From Albifimbria verrucaria (taxonomy: Eukaryota > Ascomycota > Sordariomycetes > Hypocreales > Stachybotryaceae), in NCBI GenBank assembly GCA_020081605.1, contig JAHREC010000041.1, positions 85,914 to 149,913 of the forward strand: a DNA stretch of 64,000 bases. The letters are read 5' to 3'. The translations under genes were made by a program, and so were the position numbers. Under the pieces are notes generated by a model. It made no database searches and had not been told where the DNA came from. It saw only the letters and a list, made by a program, of their open reading frames with translations. Of the stretch, positions 46,330-58,441 are shown piece by piece (the stretch's first letter is position 1; each line of letters begins with the position of its first letter).

Positions 46330-46548
46330 ATGGCACCTAATCAATACATAACAACAACTCTACATACCGTCATTGGTAAAAACAATAGAAACGGTACCGT
46401 ATGTTTCCAATTATTCTCTTCTTTAGTCGAGTGCAATATTAATATAGAGAATGGTTTTATAAGCGGGCGGACGCAACTGGCAATAGATTCAGTTGAAGAA
46501 CACCGTTCGTTCGTCTGGAGATTTAGGACATGCACTTCAGGTCTATAA
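46330..46548 (+). CDS. Possible small protein, 72 aa
   Basis: A short ATG-started frame just after the VSGDI-repeat ORF. It has an NGFISGRTQ element that could be a distant relative of those repeats. Chance is not excluded. Confidence 0.25.
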   Translation: MAPNQYITTTLHTVIGKNNRNGTVCFQLFSSLVECNINIENGFISGRTQLAIDSVEEHRSFVWRFRTCTSGL

Positions 46549-46719
46549 GTGATGGTATACTATATATAATCCCCAGTTCATTGGTTCTATGAGAAATGAA
46601 GATAGAATAAGTGCCAGGTAAATTTTAATAAATGAGAATATATTAATCGGAGTGTCGACACATACTTGATGCAAATGATTCAGCCTTCCCACACTACTCA
46701 CCTCAGGGGACTCAACATC

Positions 46720-47292
46720 ATGTATCGATTCTGCATAATCCTTTGCCTTCTAGTTGCGATGAGTTATTCTTCCTCAACTTCAACCTCGTCTTCGAACTTG
46801 CCGCCGGCTTCAGTATCAAGCACTAAGACTCCTATGCCTTGTTCTACGCCTCAACCGATGTTAATGTTTCAACCTTCATCACAAGTTTGTCCTCTGAAAG
46901 CCAATGATCTCAGGGTATACCCGTTTCGTTGCAATGGACCTCCAAACTATCGAGATTTCTCTATAGCCTTTCACAAAAAGCATTGGCCGGGCTTTTGTAG
47001 TGAGTACGTCTCTACCAATTTCACAAGAAACATGACGGTTGTGAGTCCCTGCTACAAGGGTAAGTATGGGCAATTATATCAGTATGCACTGCTTTGGAAA
47101 CCTACTCATGATGGAGAGGTTCAACAAAAATTGAACTCCTCAATCTGCCAGTCTCTATTCTCTCCACCTTATGATAACTGCGGAATTTCCGAATGGGAGC
47201 GGTTTCGGTCTGCATATGTAGTAGATTGGTCACATGTCAAGTCAGAAACCCGTTACTCCAACGTTACATCGTTGAAGTATATCAAGCCTTAG
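46720..47292 (+). CDS. Secreted cysteine-containing protein, 190 aa
   Basis: An upstream in-frame ATG exists, but the ATG at 46720 gives a clean signal peptide (MYRFCIILCLLVAMSYSS). A Ser/Thr/Pro-rich stretch follows (about residues 20-55). The mature domain has at least six cysteines (CPLKAND, FRCNG, FCSEYV, SPCYKG, SICQSL, DNCGIS) and several potential N-glycosylation sites (NFTRN, NSS). No family recognised; it looks effector-like. The frame is intact with no intron. Confidence 0.6.
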   Translation: MYRFCIILCLLVAMSYSSSTSTSSSNLPPASVSSTKTPMPCSTPQPMLMFQPSSQVCPLKANDLRVYPFRCNGPPNYRDFSIAFHKKHWPGFCSEYVSTNFTRNMTVVSPCYKGKYGQLYQYALLWKPTHDGEVQQKLNSSICQSLFSPPYDNCGISEWERFRSAYVVDWSHVKSETRYSNVTSLKYIKP

Positions 47293-48044
47293 AGCGATAC
47301 ACTGCAGCAGGGAAATATTTAATGGAGTTTGGTTTATGGCTGTATATATATGGAAAATTCTTTAAGAATTAATTTTACGGCATAGATGAGTTAGCAGACA
47401 GCTTACAATATAAACTTTATTTTACATAGTACCGTACTATATACATTTTTGTATCATTCAACTTTAACCCAATATGGCACTGTATACAGACAGAGTAGGA
47501 CTCTGCATCTAAGCACAAGCTAATGTTACGGATATGGGCGCACCGTAGGAAAAAAAGGCAGAATTGGTCTTCCATGACGCGAGTGGTACAGTGAGAGCCG
47601 AAATGAATGTCCAACTTTCGTCAATTGTCAAAGTCTTTGAGCACAGACCAGCCCGAGTCCACTGCAAGTTGGACTGTGTGACACTGTGATGAAGATGTAG
47701 CTTACATCGCTAGCGTTGCATGGTAAAAGACTTGGAATGACTGACTCCTCGCACTGTCCACAGGCGTATGTTCTGGTTATGGTCCGTGCTCAATGAGATT
47801 CAATACACGAACATTGGACAATTAATTCGGCCGCTACTATATGCTTTGTTCATGGCGATTAAGACTCACCTAGCTTTCATCATTTGGGGAGGAGTAACTC
47901 CATTATAAATATAGATGCGCTAAAAAGAGAAACAAGTTTGTTGAAGTAAGCGTATCTTACATGCAGGAAAAGGTTAGCTTCCTCTGTATAAGTTCCCAGT
48001 CTGCCACCTCTTTCATGCCGACATCATTCGTGATCATATGAAAA
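47293..48044. other. intergenic
   Basis: No gene supported. AT-rich first half. Confidence 0.35.
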
Positions 48045-48555
48045 ATGTCACTCACAAGGATGAACATGGTTCAGTCGGAAAACTTCAAGTCTGCCAGTAA
48101 ATTCCTTGGTTTGGCTGTGGCCCTCTGGTTTCTCGAATTCTTCCTCCGCAAAGTTCTGGCAATTTTACAAGTAATTCTCATCTTAATGTCAATCTTTACC
48201 ATGGCGCCGCAAATGCAAGCAAACTCAAAGCTCTTGGAGCTGAGGCGTCTGGGAAGGGGTGTCTGGAGAGCATTTCTTCAAATACAGCGCCTCCCACGTT
48301 TTGTGTCGCCGACGTCGCTGAATGAAGCCGGCTCCGCACGGGCCAGCCACGTATTCACACAGTGTGCGTGAGTATTTGATGACAATTAGACTTACATATG
48401 GATGTTGTCAACAAGGGAACTATATCTTACTTCTGCCTAGAGTTTGGCGCACAGTTGGCCTGTGTAAAAAGACCGTCGATTTTGCTGACATTAGAGGTGC
48501 AAGGCACTATAGCCATAGAAGTATTAGGAGCTGTCTCAAAACTCAAGTGTCATGA
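48045..48555 (+). CDS. Hypothetical membrane protein, 145 aa, two exons
   Basis: Exon 1 (48045-48367) ends at a GTGAGT donor and exon 2 (48441-48555) begins after CTGCCTAG; phases agree. Exon 1 has one or two hydrophobic stretches (FLGLAVALWFLEFFL, ILQVILILMSIFTM). The rest is basic. No family recognised. Confidence 0.4.
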
Positions 48556-48920
48556 ATTATCTCAATGAATTTTTAGGAAGTTTTGCTACTATATAATAAA
48601 TATCATTATAACCTACTTATCGTATACCGTATAATAAATGCATTTAATTAATAATCTTTAGTCTTAAAGGTGTAGATAAAAACTAGGTTAGGAATGAAAT
48701 ACCTCAGCTCCTTACTTTTGCTTTATACGTACCCTAGAGTTATGGTTAGTCTGAAGATTCTTCAACCTCAACATAAAGACGCAGGCTTCATTATTCCCTT
48801 AATCAATTAAGAATAAGGTAGCGGGGAAAAAAGAAAGTGAAGAAAAGAAAAGAAAAGAATCATTAAAGATAAATTATATAAGACAAATTACATTAAAATA
48901 CCATACCATTACCTGGTAAC
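48556..48920. other. AT-rich intergenic
   Basis: Very AT-rich, with an AAGAA-type purine repeat near 48835-48865. No gene. Confidence 0.4.
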
Positions 48921-49772
48921 TTAACTAGTATAATAATTCCAGAGTATGGTTGTCTCTGTATGTGGAACGATGTCTATAATACGGGTTTCTAGACTGAGGG
49001 TATGATGATCGAAGCGAATTCTTGAATATACCCCTTTGTATCCGCTCCTTCCATGGTAATGATGCGATCTAATATATGGCTTTCTCGGCTCTGATCGGCC
49101 TCCTCGATTTGTCTGAGATACCCACCGTCTTGACTGGTTACCTCGGGGTGCAAGATCTGTGAGAAGACTTAGAGAATATCTTTGCAGGTCGGAGTAGCTT
49201 TGTACTGCACCATCTGGGGTCTTCTTGGCTGGCTCAAGCTTTAGATTATACTTAAGAGCCTCAATATATATGCCCTGCAGCTCGCTGAGAGCAGTCGCAG
49301 CAACGGCCTTATTCTCCATGTTGATGAATCCGAAATAGCCGCCTTGGCACCGATATATGCAGCATCCATCCACAGGGATATCGTTGCCTTTGAAAACTTT
49401 TCTCAAAATAGCCTCCGTATCAGCCTTACCGAAATAGCCAGGAAGACATCGAATATACAGTGATCGCGTTGTAAGCGGACGGCTGCATTAGAGGATGTCA
49501 ATGCCTGAGAATGAAAAGGCAGCGCTGGTGGTTCGTGTCTCTTACCCATTGCTGCCATTGGAAAACAAATGAGACTTGTTGGATTCATGAGGAGTAACTT
49601 CACCCGTGGATAAACCTGGGATATTTCAGTGTTGGGCAGATATTCAGGCAATAGATGCAGACGAACTTCCACTTCGCGCTTGGTCTATCTCCAAGTTATT
49701 GGATGGATCAAGGCCTGCGTCTCCATAATCATAAGACTCATAGTCTGGGTCCAAATCCATAATATCGACCAT
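48921..49772 (-). CDS. RRM-like RNA-binding protein, frameshifted
   Basis: The ATG at 49772 starts an acidic N-terminus (MVDIMDLDPDYESYDYGDAG). The middle part carries one RRM: an RNP2-like SLYIRCLPGYF and an RNP1-like GGYFGFINME about 50 residues later. A basic Arg/Ser/Gly-rich C-terminus follows (NQSRRWVSQTNRGGRSEPRK). An intron lies within about 49485-49547 (GTAAGAG...ATGCAG). To join these parts, at least two single-base losses are needed (near 49675 and 49618). The RRM reading is by eye. Role: RNA binding, target unknown. Confidence 0.45.
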
Positions 49773-50254
49773 GGCTGTGTAGAATGATATAATTTTGGAA
49801 TAGTTTAAGTGATCGTATAGTAGAAAGCGTCCTACTAGACTCTGCCTTTGCAAAAAGCACTCGGTAATATATATACCTATCTATACGAGCACGATATGTA
49901 AATATCATGAGATCACGAACAGTATGTATGCTTACACTAGGCTTATTCACAGCATGATCTTTATCCGTATACATACTGTAGCTATCTTTATCTACACAGT
50001 GTTGGCTTACTCTGAGCTCCGTACTACCATACGTCACCTTTACTCATAAATACATAATACACGCGACTTAACTGTGACACTTTTTCAGGCATGTAGAGGT
50101 AAAAATGTGAGTTTCGTATCGGGTTTTCAATTGGAATGGTGGCCTAATCTATATTATCACTTTGGCCCGAAACCTTGGTTAACATTATTTCGTTGTTTTA
50201 GGTTCGTATGCTGTACCGATGGCACATAGCATGTAGCATAAAAGGTCCTATATT
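49773..50254. other. intergenic
   Basis: No gene supported. Confidence 0.35.
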
Positions 50255-50518
50255 CTATAATGACATGATCGAAGCCCAATAGCCTCCAACATCCCAATCA
50301 TCCCATGAAGGATTCGAACTGTCTTGCCGTTGAGTAGTCGCTAGATTCTCCTTTCGTCGCACTTGTTCCTGTAGCTCGCGAATTTGATCCTTGAGCTGGG
50401 CTCTTTCCTTTTCTACTTGGTGAAGCATTGATCTTAAGGTGTCGATGATCGACTGACATGAGCAGTGTAGATGTCGTTTATTCGTCTGTCCACAATACGC
50501 AGATCGATGTGTGTGCAT
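50255..50518 (-). CDS. Small coiled-coil protein, 87 aa
   Basis: ATG at 50518. Starts with a Cys/His-containing stretch (MHTHRSAYCGQTNKRHLHC), followed by a heptad-type coiled coil (LHQVEKERAQLKDQIRELQE) and an acidic Trp-containing end. No family recognised. Confidence 0.4.
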   Translation of the reverse strand: MHTHRSAYCGQTNKRHLHCSCQSIIDTLRSMLHQVEKERAQLKDQIRELQEQVRRKENLATTQRQDSSNPSWDDWDVGGYWASIMSL

Positions 50519-51604
50519 GCTGAAAGATGCTTATTTCAGCCACGTAGCGCAATGAGTGTAGGTTTACAATGCAAAAAGCTCTCAGCGGGGAATACATATG
50601 AATTACTCAGTTGTCGAGACGTTATTGGAAGGATCTGTTCCAAGAAGAGAACACAGCAACCCGTTGTATTTTATATATTCTGTACCAAGTTGAGCTCTTC
50701 ACTGGCTTTCTGTGTGCGCGTAAGGAGCTAATCCTAGGGGTACGTTCAGTGCCGACCGTATCACGTAAATCAATCCACTCCTGATGGAAACACCGTACCT
50801 CGCTCCACAGGAGCCGTCTTCATCGCAGAGAGGTTGGTGCCAAGCAGAGCCCACAAAAATATGGACTGTGTAAGCGTGGCGTAGTGCCTGAAAGCTCTAC
50901 AGGATAAGGTTACATTGGGGTTCTGCGAATTCAACAGTACATACCCCTCGTGGCAGTCCTGAACAGCAACAGGGAACGGAATTTTAGTTCATGATCGAGG
51001 CGCCAGAAGGAATACACAATCCCACAGAAACTGATCCACAATCGTACAATACATACGCATGTTGTGGATACTCTAGTATCGAGTTGATGTTCCCGAGCAG
51101 CCGCTCTTGGTCGTTGTCGAAACGAGACACAGGAGGAAAAGATCAGATGTGGTGGACATACGCACGCCACTAGTGCTGTGCAAATCGGGTTTGATCCCCA
51201 AGGTACAATATGTAGCTTACTAACTTTCACCTGATGGATCAGTCCAGACACTAGACTAGTTGCCTTCTGACCCACCGAGCCAGACTGTGTATTGCCCGTG
51301 GAGAACGAGCCAAGAGAAGAGAAGAAAGAGGGAATGTGAATTGTACCATCCTGTTGAACCAGGTTCAACGACGCGTGTTCGATACTCCAGTAGGTACCAG
51401 TTCTACTCCGCACCCAGAAGCCTGTCATGTGAAGGGGGACTCTGTGCGAACCAAAAAGCTTTTGCATGTGTATATATTGCTTGCACATCTACAACAATCA
51501 ACGCCGTAGAACAAACCAGGTCAATAGACAGACAACGGCAGAACAAAAGAAGTCTAGCCTTATCTTTTTATGCTCGGTTTTGTTCCTGCACCTGGGATAG
51601 GTTA
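50519..51604. other. intergenic
   Basis: About 1.1 kb before the MFS transporter. A 185-codon minus-strand frame (50931-51488) overlaps opposite-strand frames and shows no domain. I treat the stretch as non-coding. Confidence 0.35.
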
Positions 51605-53480
51605 ATGAGAATCGTGGAAGCAGCAACACCATTGACAATGAAGCCCTTTGGCGATAGTGGTTCAGACTCTTATGAGCCTCGGGTCAAAGAGTCGATCGTC
51701 ATCACCGAATCAAGAGAAGAGATTCCGCATTGGAAGTGGAAAGGAACCTTTGTGATCATTTACCTGACCTGCCTCATCAACGGTATGCTTCACTGAGCAC
51801 CCATAACCTTGAAGCTGAGGCGCAACTAACCTGGATTTGATGGCCTACCCTAGGTTTTGATGTCAGTAACGTTGCCAATATCCAACCACACCTTTACGAG
51901 GCGTTTGGTCATATTGAGCTGCTTCCTTGGATCAGTCTGCCATACTCGCTTGCCAACTTTGCCACGCTTCCAATCGCACAACGAATTGTCTATTGCTTGG
52001 AAATGCAACATGTCTACATTACAAGCATCGCCGTTTTCCTCTCTGGGGCTGCCATTGCAGGCTCTGCCACGTCCATGTCCATGCTCATTGCGGGCCGAGT
52101 GACTATGGGAATTGGGGGTCAATCTGCCAGCAGTGGTACGTCCTTTTCTCTTGTTGTTGTGTCCTGTTTGATTTCAATACCCCGACAAAGCTTAAGCAGA
52201 GTTCAAGAGTTCAAGAGTTCATCGTGCTAAAGAAGAGGGTCGATACAGCGCTACTTCCTACATTGCAATTTTTGCAACCACCAGACGTAAAGGTCTCCTG
52301 CTCTATGGAGTTCTCAGCGTTGTTTGGGCCGTGGGCCTCGTGGTAGGAGGTCCCATTGGGAGTGCCTTTGCCACGAATCGCCATACAACATGGCGCTGGG
52401 CCTTTTTGTCACTCTGCCCTGGCTAGGTCTGGCATTTCTTCTTGCTCCCCTTTGTGTTCCAGTGACCAGGCTCAATTCTTCGAAGATGAATTGGAGAAGT
52501 CGCCTCGTACGGTTAGATATTGTTGGCATAGTTTTACAGATAACCGCCATCGTGCTATTGGCCGTCGCAATAACCTTCTCGGGTCCTGTCTGGAGGTGGA
52601 AGTCGGCTGGTCCTATCTCTACATGGACCGTGTTTGGTATCACCATGTTGATGTATACCGTGCAGCAGTACAAAGCATGGTGGACAAAGCCACAGTTCAG
52701 AACTTTTCCCGTCAGTATCTTGGCCCGCCGAGACATTCTACTTATCTGCATTGCTTCAGGGTGTGCCGGTTCGACATATGCTGTCACACTCTACTATACG
52801 CCATTGTTCTTCGCTTTCGCGCAGGGGCTGGGCAGCATGCAACAGACTGTACGGATTCTTCCTTTTGTCCTCAGCTTCATCGCCACCGTCATGATCACAG
52901 TTTCGTTCCTCAAAGTGGTTCAGCGATATAACCTGATCTATATCGCTGGAGGGGCCATCACCTTTGCTGGTGGAATGGCCATGGCCCAGACGTTGACACC
53001 AGATGTTCCTCAATCACAAGTCATGGGTCTCTCTTCGCTCATAGGCGTCGGTCTAGGGATGCATTTCCAGCACGGTACGGCGATAGCGAATGCCATGTTC
53101 TTGGAAACCGAAGGATACTTGAGGGTGGAGAGCGTGGCACTTTTCAACAAAGCATTGATGGGCGGAATAGCTGTTTCCCTCATGATTTCCGGCGCCATCT
53201 ACGAAAATCACGGCTTCAAACTGCTACAAGCCGCGCTGGACGGCTACGGATTTGACGAAACAGACATTAGGGAGGCTTTGGCTGGAGTGGCATCCGGCGT
53301 CTGGAGATCAGCGGAGCCCAAAGTACGGGAACTAGGTGTTCGGGCGACTTCCGATGCCATCGCAGCTTTGACATATGTAGTCGCGTCCAGCGGAGCTTTG
53401 TGTTTGATTTGTGGTCTACTGATGAAGTGGGAAAGATGGATCCACACGCTGATATTGAAGATGACGAAGAAGATGAGTAG
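51605..53480 (+). CDS. MFS transporter, 14-helix type, two frameshifts
   Basis: Exon 1 starts at 51605 with a hydrophilic N-terminus and ends before GTATGC at about 51783. Exon 2 (from about 51854) begins GFDVSNVANIQPHLYEAFG and contains helices 2-4 with LIAGRVTMGIGGQS. After an intron near 52139-52199 the chain resumes with LLLYGVLSVVWAVGLVVGGP, followed by the second half helices up to LTYVVASSGALCLICGLLMKW. Family-type features place it with DHA14/siderophore or toxin exporters. Breaks: one T missing in 52403-52407 and one G in 53429-53431; the latter leads to an acidic end at 53480. Role: proton-driven export of a small molecule; substrate unknown. Confidence 0.75.
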
Positions 53481-54156
53481 CGAATGTGTGGGAAAATCAG
53501 GAATGTCTCGAAACGATTTATCAAAAAAATTAAATACCAGTAGAGCAATTGAGTGGCAATTCAATTCAAAAACTTCCATTTCAGCTTCTAGAGCTGGTGC
53601 ATCTCCGTGGCTTTTGGTGAAGTGGCTGTGGTTGTCGCTGCGCTGGGACATATCGCGCCATTTTCTTTTCTCCAGCAAGAGCGGTGCTTCAGTGGTGGGC
53701 AAAAAAATAAAACAGGGCTCGTTTGGGGGTTCATAGAACTCATGGGCCTCTTGCTGGGGGCTCGTGCGCTAGCGATGCATGATTCATTCAGTTTCAACTT
53801 GATGGCCCAGGATCGTAATTGCCCAAACAGAAAGGCCATCTGAGTCATTCAATGGAAAAAAAAAAAAGAAAATGCGTAAAGGTCTGTATTCAGAGAAGTC
53901 AAACATCATAAAGTGGACGCAAGCTGGCGAATTTTTAGGTTAGGTGTATTTATTATTCCCGGCCAGATTGGGATCCTCCACTTCTGCTGGACGATTTAGG
54001 GATTGGTTGTACGTACTTTAGGATACATCTCTACCTCGGCATCTCAGCCACTGTGACTGAGTTGTAGAGCTAGCGCTAAGAACTGAACTGATACCTATGA
54101 AATCATGCGATACCCACTGTTCAAAAGCATGGTGCTGGACAACGGTCCCATCCATG
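53481..54156. other. intergenic
   Basis: Convergent spacer. A 12-nt A-run lies near 53856. The previous frame stays open by chance to 53736. No gene. Confidence 0.4.
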
Positions 54157-55462
54157 TTATCTAGAACTATGGATCTCGACAGTTTTCTCCACATATATAT
54201 CATCACCTTTGATGGATCGTAAATCGCCCTTGCTGCAAAATGCAGTCGCCCCCAATCTTGCGTTGGCTGTTGTGGTGTAACTAGGTAAGGAGCTAGTTGC
54301 TGACTGTCTTTGTCTTTTTCTGAAAAGCCTCGGAAGAGTGGGTAGGCATCCAGCAATGATCCCTAGAGCAGGTTCCAAAATCGTCCACATGGCCACATCA
54401 CTATCATAGGTAATGTGAGTTATCACACATCAGCAAGCCGTATGGGAGAACTTACACGGTTTTGTAAATAAAGTCCTCTGTAATTTCCAGCTTATTTATG
54501 TAGAAAATTCGTATGATCATCACAACACCAGCACTAAAGCTTGTTAGCCTCATTTATTTCCTCAGGAGGGGATTGAGCCTGAAGGTAAAGGGAAAATCGA
54601 TCCTTGCTCTCGTGCCAGAACAGTCTGGTACATCGTGTGGTTTGGATCAGCTCTGGAGGGCATATGATGTTGTTGTCTTTGTTCACTCACAATACACCTA
54701 AACTCATGAGTATGAGAATCTTCGCTTTAGTCGACCACGGGACGCGGGTGTTCCATAAAGAAATCATGGGAAATAGAGCCAAGACCCAGTCGCTGATTGA
54801 GGCAATAACGCTGAGGACAATCGCGATGGTTGGAACAATGTTATTTGAGCAAGCGCCTACGGTAGCTTCTTCTTCGAATTGCTTCCAGTAATGCTCTGGT
54901 GGGGAGCATTGGAACAAGCTCGCGAAGAAGAAGACCACCGAAGTGAGAATAACGATGCCGAGGCAGGTGAAAAGCAATGATTTGTACAGCGCACGATGCC
55001 GCGCTCGGTCATAGATTCGAAGGAGCATAAGTCCGACCGATATTCGCACCGTTATGGATACCAATGCGTAAACCAATTCGCCAAAATACCATGCTTGGAA
55101 GGACACGACGATCTGATGTCGGGTCAGGTCTGCTATATGTTGACCCAAGCCACCCTCGACGATGCCGCGGAAAACAAAGGCCGATTGCGCAGTGTATAAC
55201 AACTTTAGAGAAGGTTAGCACCATATTGAGGACCCAACGTCTCCTCTCTCGTTCTTGGGGGTGTTTTTGTTTCTACTCTTTTGATTTCAAAGTGATGGGA
55301 CACATACCACGGACAGATACATGAATTTATCATCCCACTCATACCTTCCAACAATCCCAGCTTTGACATACCATCGAAGACCCCGGTGAGATATACAAAG
55401 AAGATGCAGCAGACTTGGATTGCAAAGAGCTTGACGCCTTTTTCACTAGTATTAAACTCCAT
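54157..55462 (-). CDS. SAT4/PTH11-like rhodopsin-domain membrane protein
   Basis: Exons on the minus strand: 55462-55308, 55202-54691, 54533-54456 and 54400-54157. The product shows the fungal rhodopsin-domain (SAT4) pattern: YEWDDKFMYLSV, GGLGQHIADL, FGELVYALVSITVRISVGLMLLRIY, the CSPPEHYW motif with a following GAC, DWVLALFPMISLW, SLGV...IIRIFY, and VAMWTILEPALGIIAGCLPTL. The only break is one base missing in TTT (plus strand 55362-55364). Similar proteins in plant and insect pathogens include PTH11-type receptors that sense surface cues. The ligand is unknown. The tail after the last helix is short. Confidence 0.75.
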
Positions 55463-55837
55463 TTGCGGTGAATTTCGTTCTTCTTTTCATGTAATTTTGT
55501 ATTTTGCAGCCTCACTATGACTAGATTTGTTCATCTGTATCCCGAAGCGTATATATCATGTTTGCTGGAAGTGAAGGTTCAGTAGAATTCGGGTGGCTGC
55601 TGAGACTCACAACTATATATACATCGCAGATCAGGACAGTACGGGCTCATGAATGTATGGATCCGGTAAGGGACACTGAATTCACAACTGGGAGACTACG
55701 GACAGAGGTTGGGTAATATCAAAAACAGAGTAGCGAGTAACAGAAACTGTTAGAGTATATAGGCCATTTAACGCACAAAATCGATTCTGAGATTCGTACT
55801 AGATCCATTATTCTGCTCCTGTTCCCTCGTCCAAACT
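55463..55837. other. intergenic
   Basis: No gene seen. Confidence 0.35.
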
Positions 55838-56083
55838 TCACACCTCTATTGACCGAGGCTTATGCCTTTTGCGAAGTGCATACCTGGATTGACTGTAGTG
55901 ATTTTCTGGCCTATCTGGTTGCCTACCCCTATCTGACTTGATCTTGTGTTTTAAGGCAAGTAGAGTCGGCGACTTGTTTTGTTTCTTCATTTGTCCCGAC
56001 CGTATAGCTAGGAGATATATGAACCAAACGGCACCCCATGCAATGTAAAAAAGTGCTACACCACATATCAATAACATAGACAT
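55838..56083 (-). CDS. Small single-span membrane protein, 81 aa
   Basis: ATG at 56083; one strong membrane segment (MLLICGVALFYIAWGAVWFIY) followed by a basic, Lys/Arg-rich tail. Positive-inside rule puts the tail in the cytoplasm. No family recognised. Short, so moderate confidence. Confidence 0.4.
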   Translation of the reverse strand: MSMLLICGVALFYIAWGAVWFIYLLAIRSGQMKKQNKSPTLLALKHKIKSDRGRQPDRPENHYSQSRYALRKRHKPRSIEV

Positions 56084-56519
56084 ATCTTTGAAGAACTATA
56101 AGAAGAAAGAAGGAAAAAGAGAGAAAATTCAACCAAAGATTAGGCAACCTACAAGTATTCAAGCTTTATAGCCGTCATGTTTAGAGCTTTTAACATGCAC
56201 ATTGCTTAGCATGCTGAACCAAGCTTGAATTAGATCTCAACAACTCATGCCGGAATGAGAGAGAAGCCGCAATTCCTATTTCCAGCGCAGTGTCCTCGCG
56301 AAGATGAGAGAATAATTGCCAGCTCTAAATTTGAGCTCTCAAATTTATACATAGATTTCAACTACGAAACAAACGAAAAAAAAAAAAAAGAGATAAACAT
56401 TTAAAATAAGAATAAAAGGGTTATAGAGTATATATACTACCCTGAATCTCGTTGCCTATTGACTTTTACTTAACCTGCTGGCTTAAGTTCTAGCTTTGAG
56501 TATTTACCAAATCGCTATC
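56084..56519. other. intergenic
   Basis: No gene; an A-run of about 13 lies near 56378. Confidence 0.35.
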
Positions 56520-57486
56520 ATGCAGGCTCGTCTCTACGCACTGTTACTTATGCCTGGTTTTGCTTTCGCCCAAGGAAATCCGAGGTGCCAAGCAGCTGGT
56601 GATTTCGTAAACCCGGGAACCTGGAATAATTTTTTCAATCCTAACATCAACATGACCTGTCGAAAAGCAACAATCAGGCTGGCTAATCCGGAGTCACATT
56701 CTATCGATTCTGAACATACATTTAATCTAGATGCCGAGTCTTCTGTCTCCTGTATGGACCCCCTTTGATCAACCTAACCTTGCCAATCAATTACCCGCGT
56801 GGTGCGGCCAAGATTAGCTGGTCATGCGATGGCTTATATCAAGAATATTGCCAAGAAATCACCATCCAAGAGATGACAGCTAGCTTGTCATCACCAGAGA
56901 CCACATACGCTCTGCAACAGCAATGTCAGACACGCCAGACAGGAGTGCACAATACACTCCCTCCGGCCACTCCGGGGCTCCAACAGGCATTTCTCACAGC
57001 ATTGATGCATCTATCAAGACCACTGGCTCCGCTGATAAGTTGGCAACCCCATCTGGCGTAGCTGATCCGGCTAATGAGTCCGGAGCCGGCCACTCTTCGA
57101 GCGAGGCAATTAACAGCAAGGGCCAAGCAGCCCCCACAGGTGCCACGGGGACAGATGACTCAAAACTTGGACCCACAGATATTGCAGGTACGAGCATGGT
57201 CGGAGCCACGCCAGTGGCGGGTAGCTCCATGACTGTAACAGCTTCCGGCACACTAACCACGCTGGTGCCGTCGCAAAGTGGTGAAGTTAGTAACCATGCC
57301 TCCAATGAATCAAATCATGCCACGCAAGTCATTTCATCTGCTCATGTTAATTCACCCACGCAAGATGCTGCGGGCAACAAGGCGTCAGATGCGGTTACCA
57401 ACATTCTGCCTTCCCCACTGGCGGAAGGAGGGCAGAATGGTCATTCTCATAACAGCAACGGTCCATGCACTTGTCAGCAAATGTAG
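56520..57486 (+). CDS. Secreted Ser/Thr-rich protein with Cys-containing N-domain, two frameshifts
   Basis: The ATG at 56520 starts a signal peptide (MQARLYALLLMPGFAFAQG). The mature N-domain has paired cysteines (RCQAAGDF, MTCRKATIRL, SCMDP, SWSCDGLYQEYCQE) and resembles, weakly, LPMO-like or copper-binding secreted proteins that end a beta-sandwich in such a SWSCDGL..YC motif. A long Ser/Thr/Gly/Ala-rich C-terminal half follows (56923-57486), likely heavily O-glycosylated; no hydrophobic GPI tail is seen. Two one-base losses are inferred: in CCCCC 56759-56763 and at AA near 56922. Expected location: cell wall or outside. Confidence 0.5.
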
Positions 57487-58441
57487 CAGACCCATAATGG
57501 TCTTGGCCGGCACATCGGCAGCCTGTGAATTCACCCCCAAAAGTAAGGGCTACGCAAAAAAGTAGACCGAAAGAACAGCAGAGGGCAAAGGGGCGGCAAA
57601 GTACCCAACCTTGAGGTGGTGTTTTCCCTACTTTTATCAGAGGTAGAAGAGCTGGCTGTATAGTATCCAGCAATGCAGGTATATGATTTTTGATATATTT
57701 TCTATTTGCCAAATATATACGGTACAGCACTGTAGTCCAAGCATTTTTAAGTAATTGTATTAGTTTTTCTGATGATGGAATTATAATCCCACGCATCCTT
57801 TTGCCTAGCCCCTGTGATTGTAAAATGGAGCCATTCTTTTCATTGTATCACCTACTGCATCGCCCAACAGAATTCCCAAGCCCTTGCACCTACCCTGTAT
57901 CATCGGTTAGTTATTCAACCCAACGTTACCGTACCAGCAATATTCAATATTCAACACAGGAGGCTGCTTCAAACATGAATAGGTTAACGTTTCCAATACA
58001 ACAAGCTATTTATCTCGTATCAAGTAGAACAATCCAATTTAGCTGCTCCGGCCTCCACGCAGACAACTACCAAAACTACCATGCTGTGGCAAGAGCTAAG
58101 AATCTAACGCGGGACGGTGACTTGTCTTATGAGAAATGTTTGAAAAATTCTGTACCGTACATGATTGAGCCTTTTCAAGCTAAAAAATTCAGTTAAAATC
58201 AAAATATGTGGTTGCTAATATAATATTTATTGGCCCTGAAGAACTAAGGAAAGAGTATAATAGAACCGGCTAACTCTAGGGTAGCTAATCTAGCAAATAT
58301 CAAACCCAAGAAATCTCCACAACCACGTGGCGGAGTTGTTGGGCGCCTCGGACACTCAGCTCAGTTCGACAAATGGCTGATCTGTTATGTTTATGGAATT
58401 CCTTGTATATTCTGGAATCTCCGACTCGTCCAGTGCCATGA
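57487..58441. other. intergenic
   Basis: About 0.95 kb. A 168-codon frame (57690-58196) has no domain and unusual composition; I do not call it. Confidence 0.35.

Noticed and set aside
50931..51488. 185-codon minus-strand frame upstream of the MFS gene
   Set aside because: No domain, overlaps other frames, Ser/Cys/Val-rich random-like composition.
57690..58196. 168-codon plus-strand frame
   Set aside because: No recognisable content and no typical start context; likely chance in AT-rich DNA.
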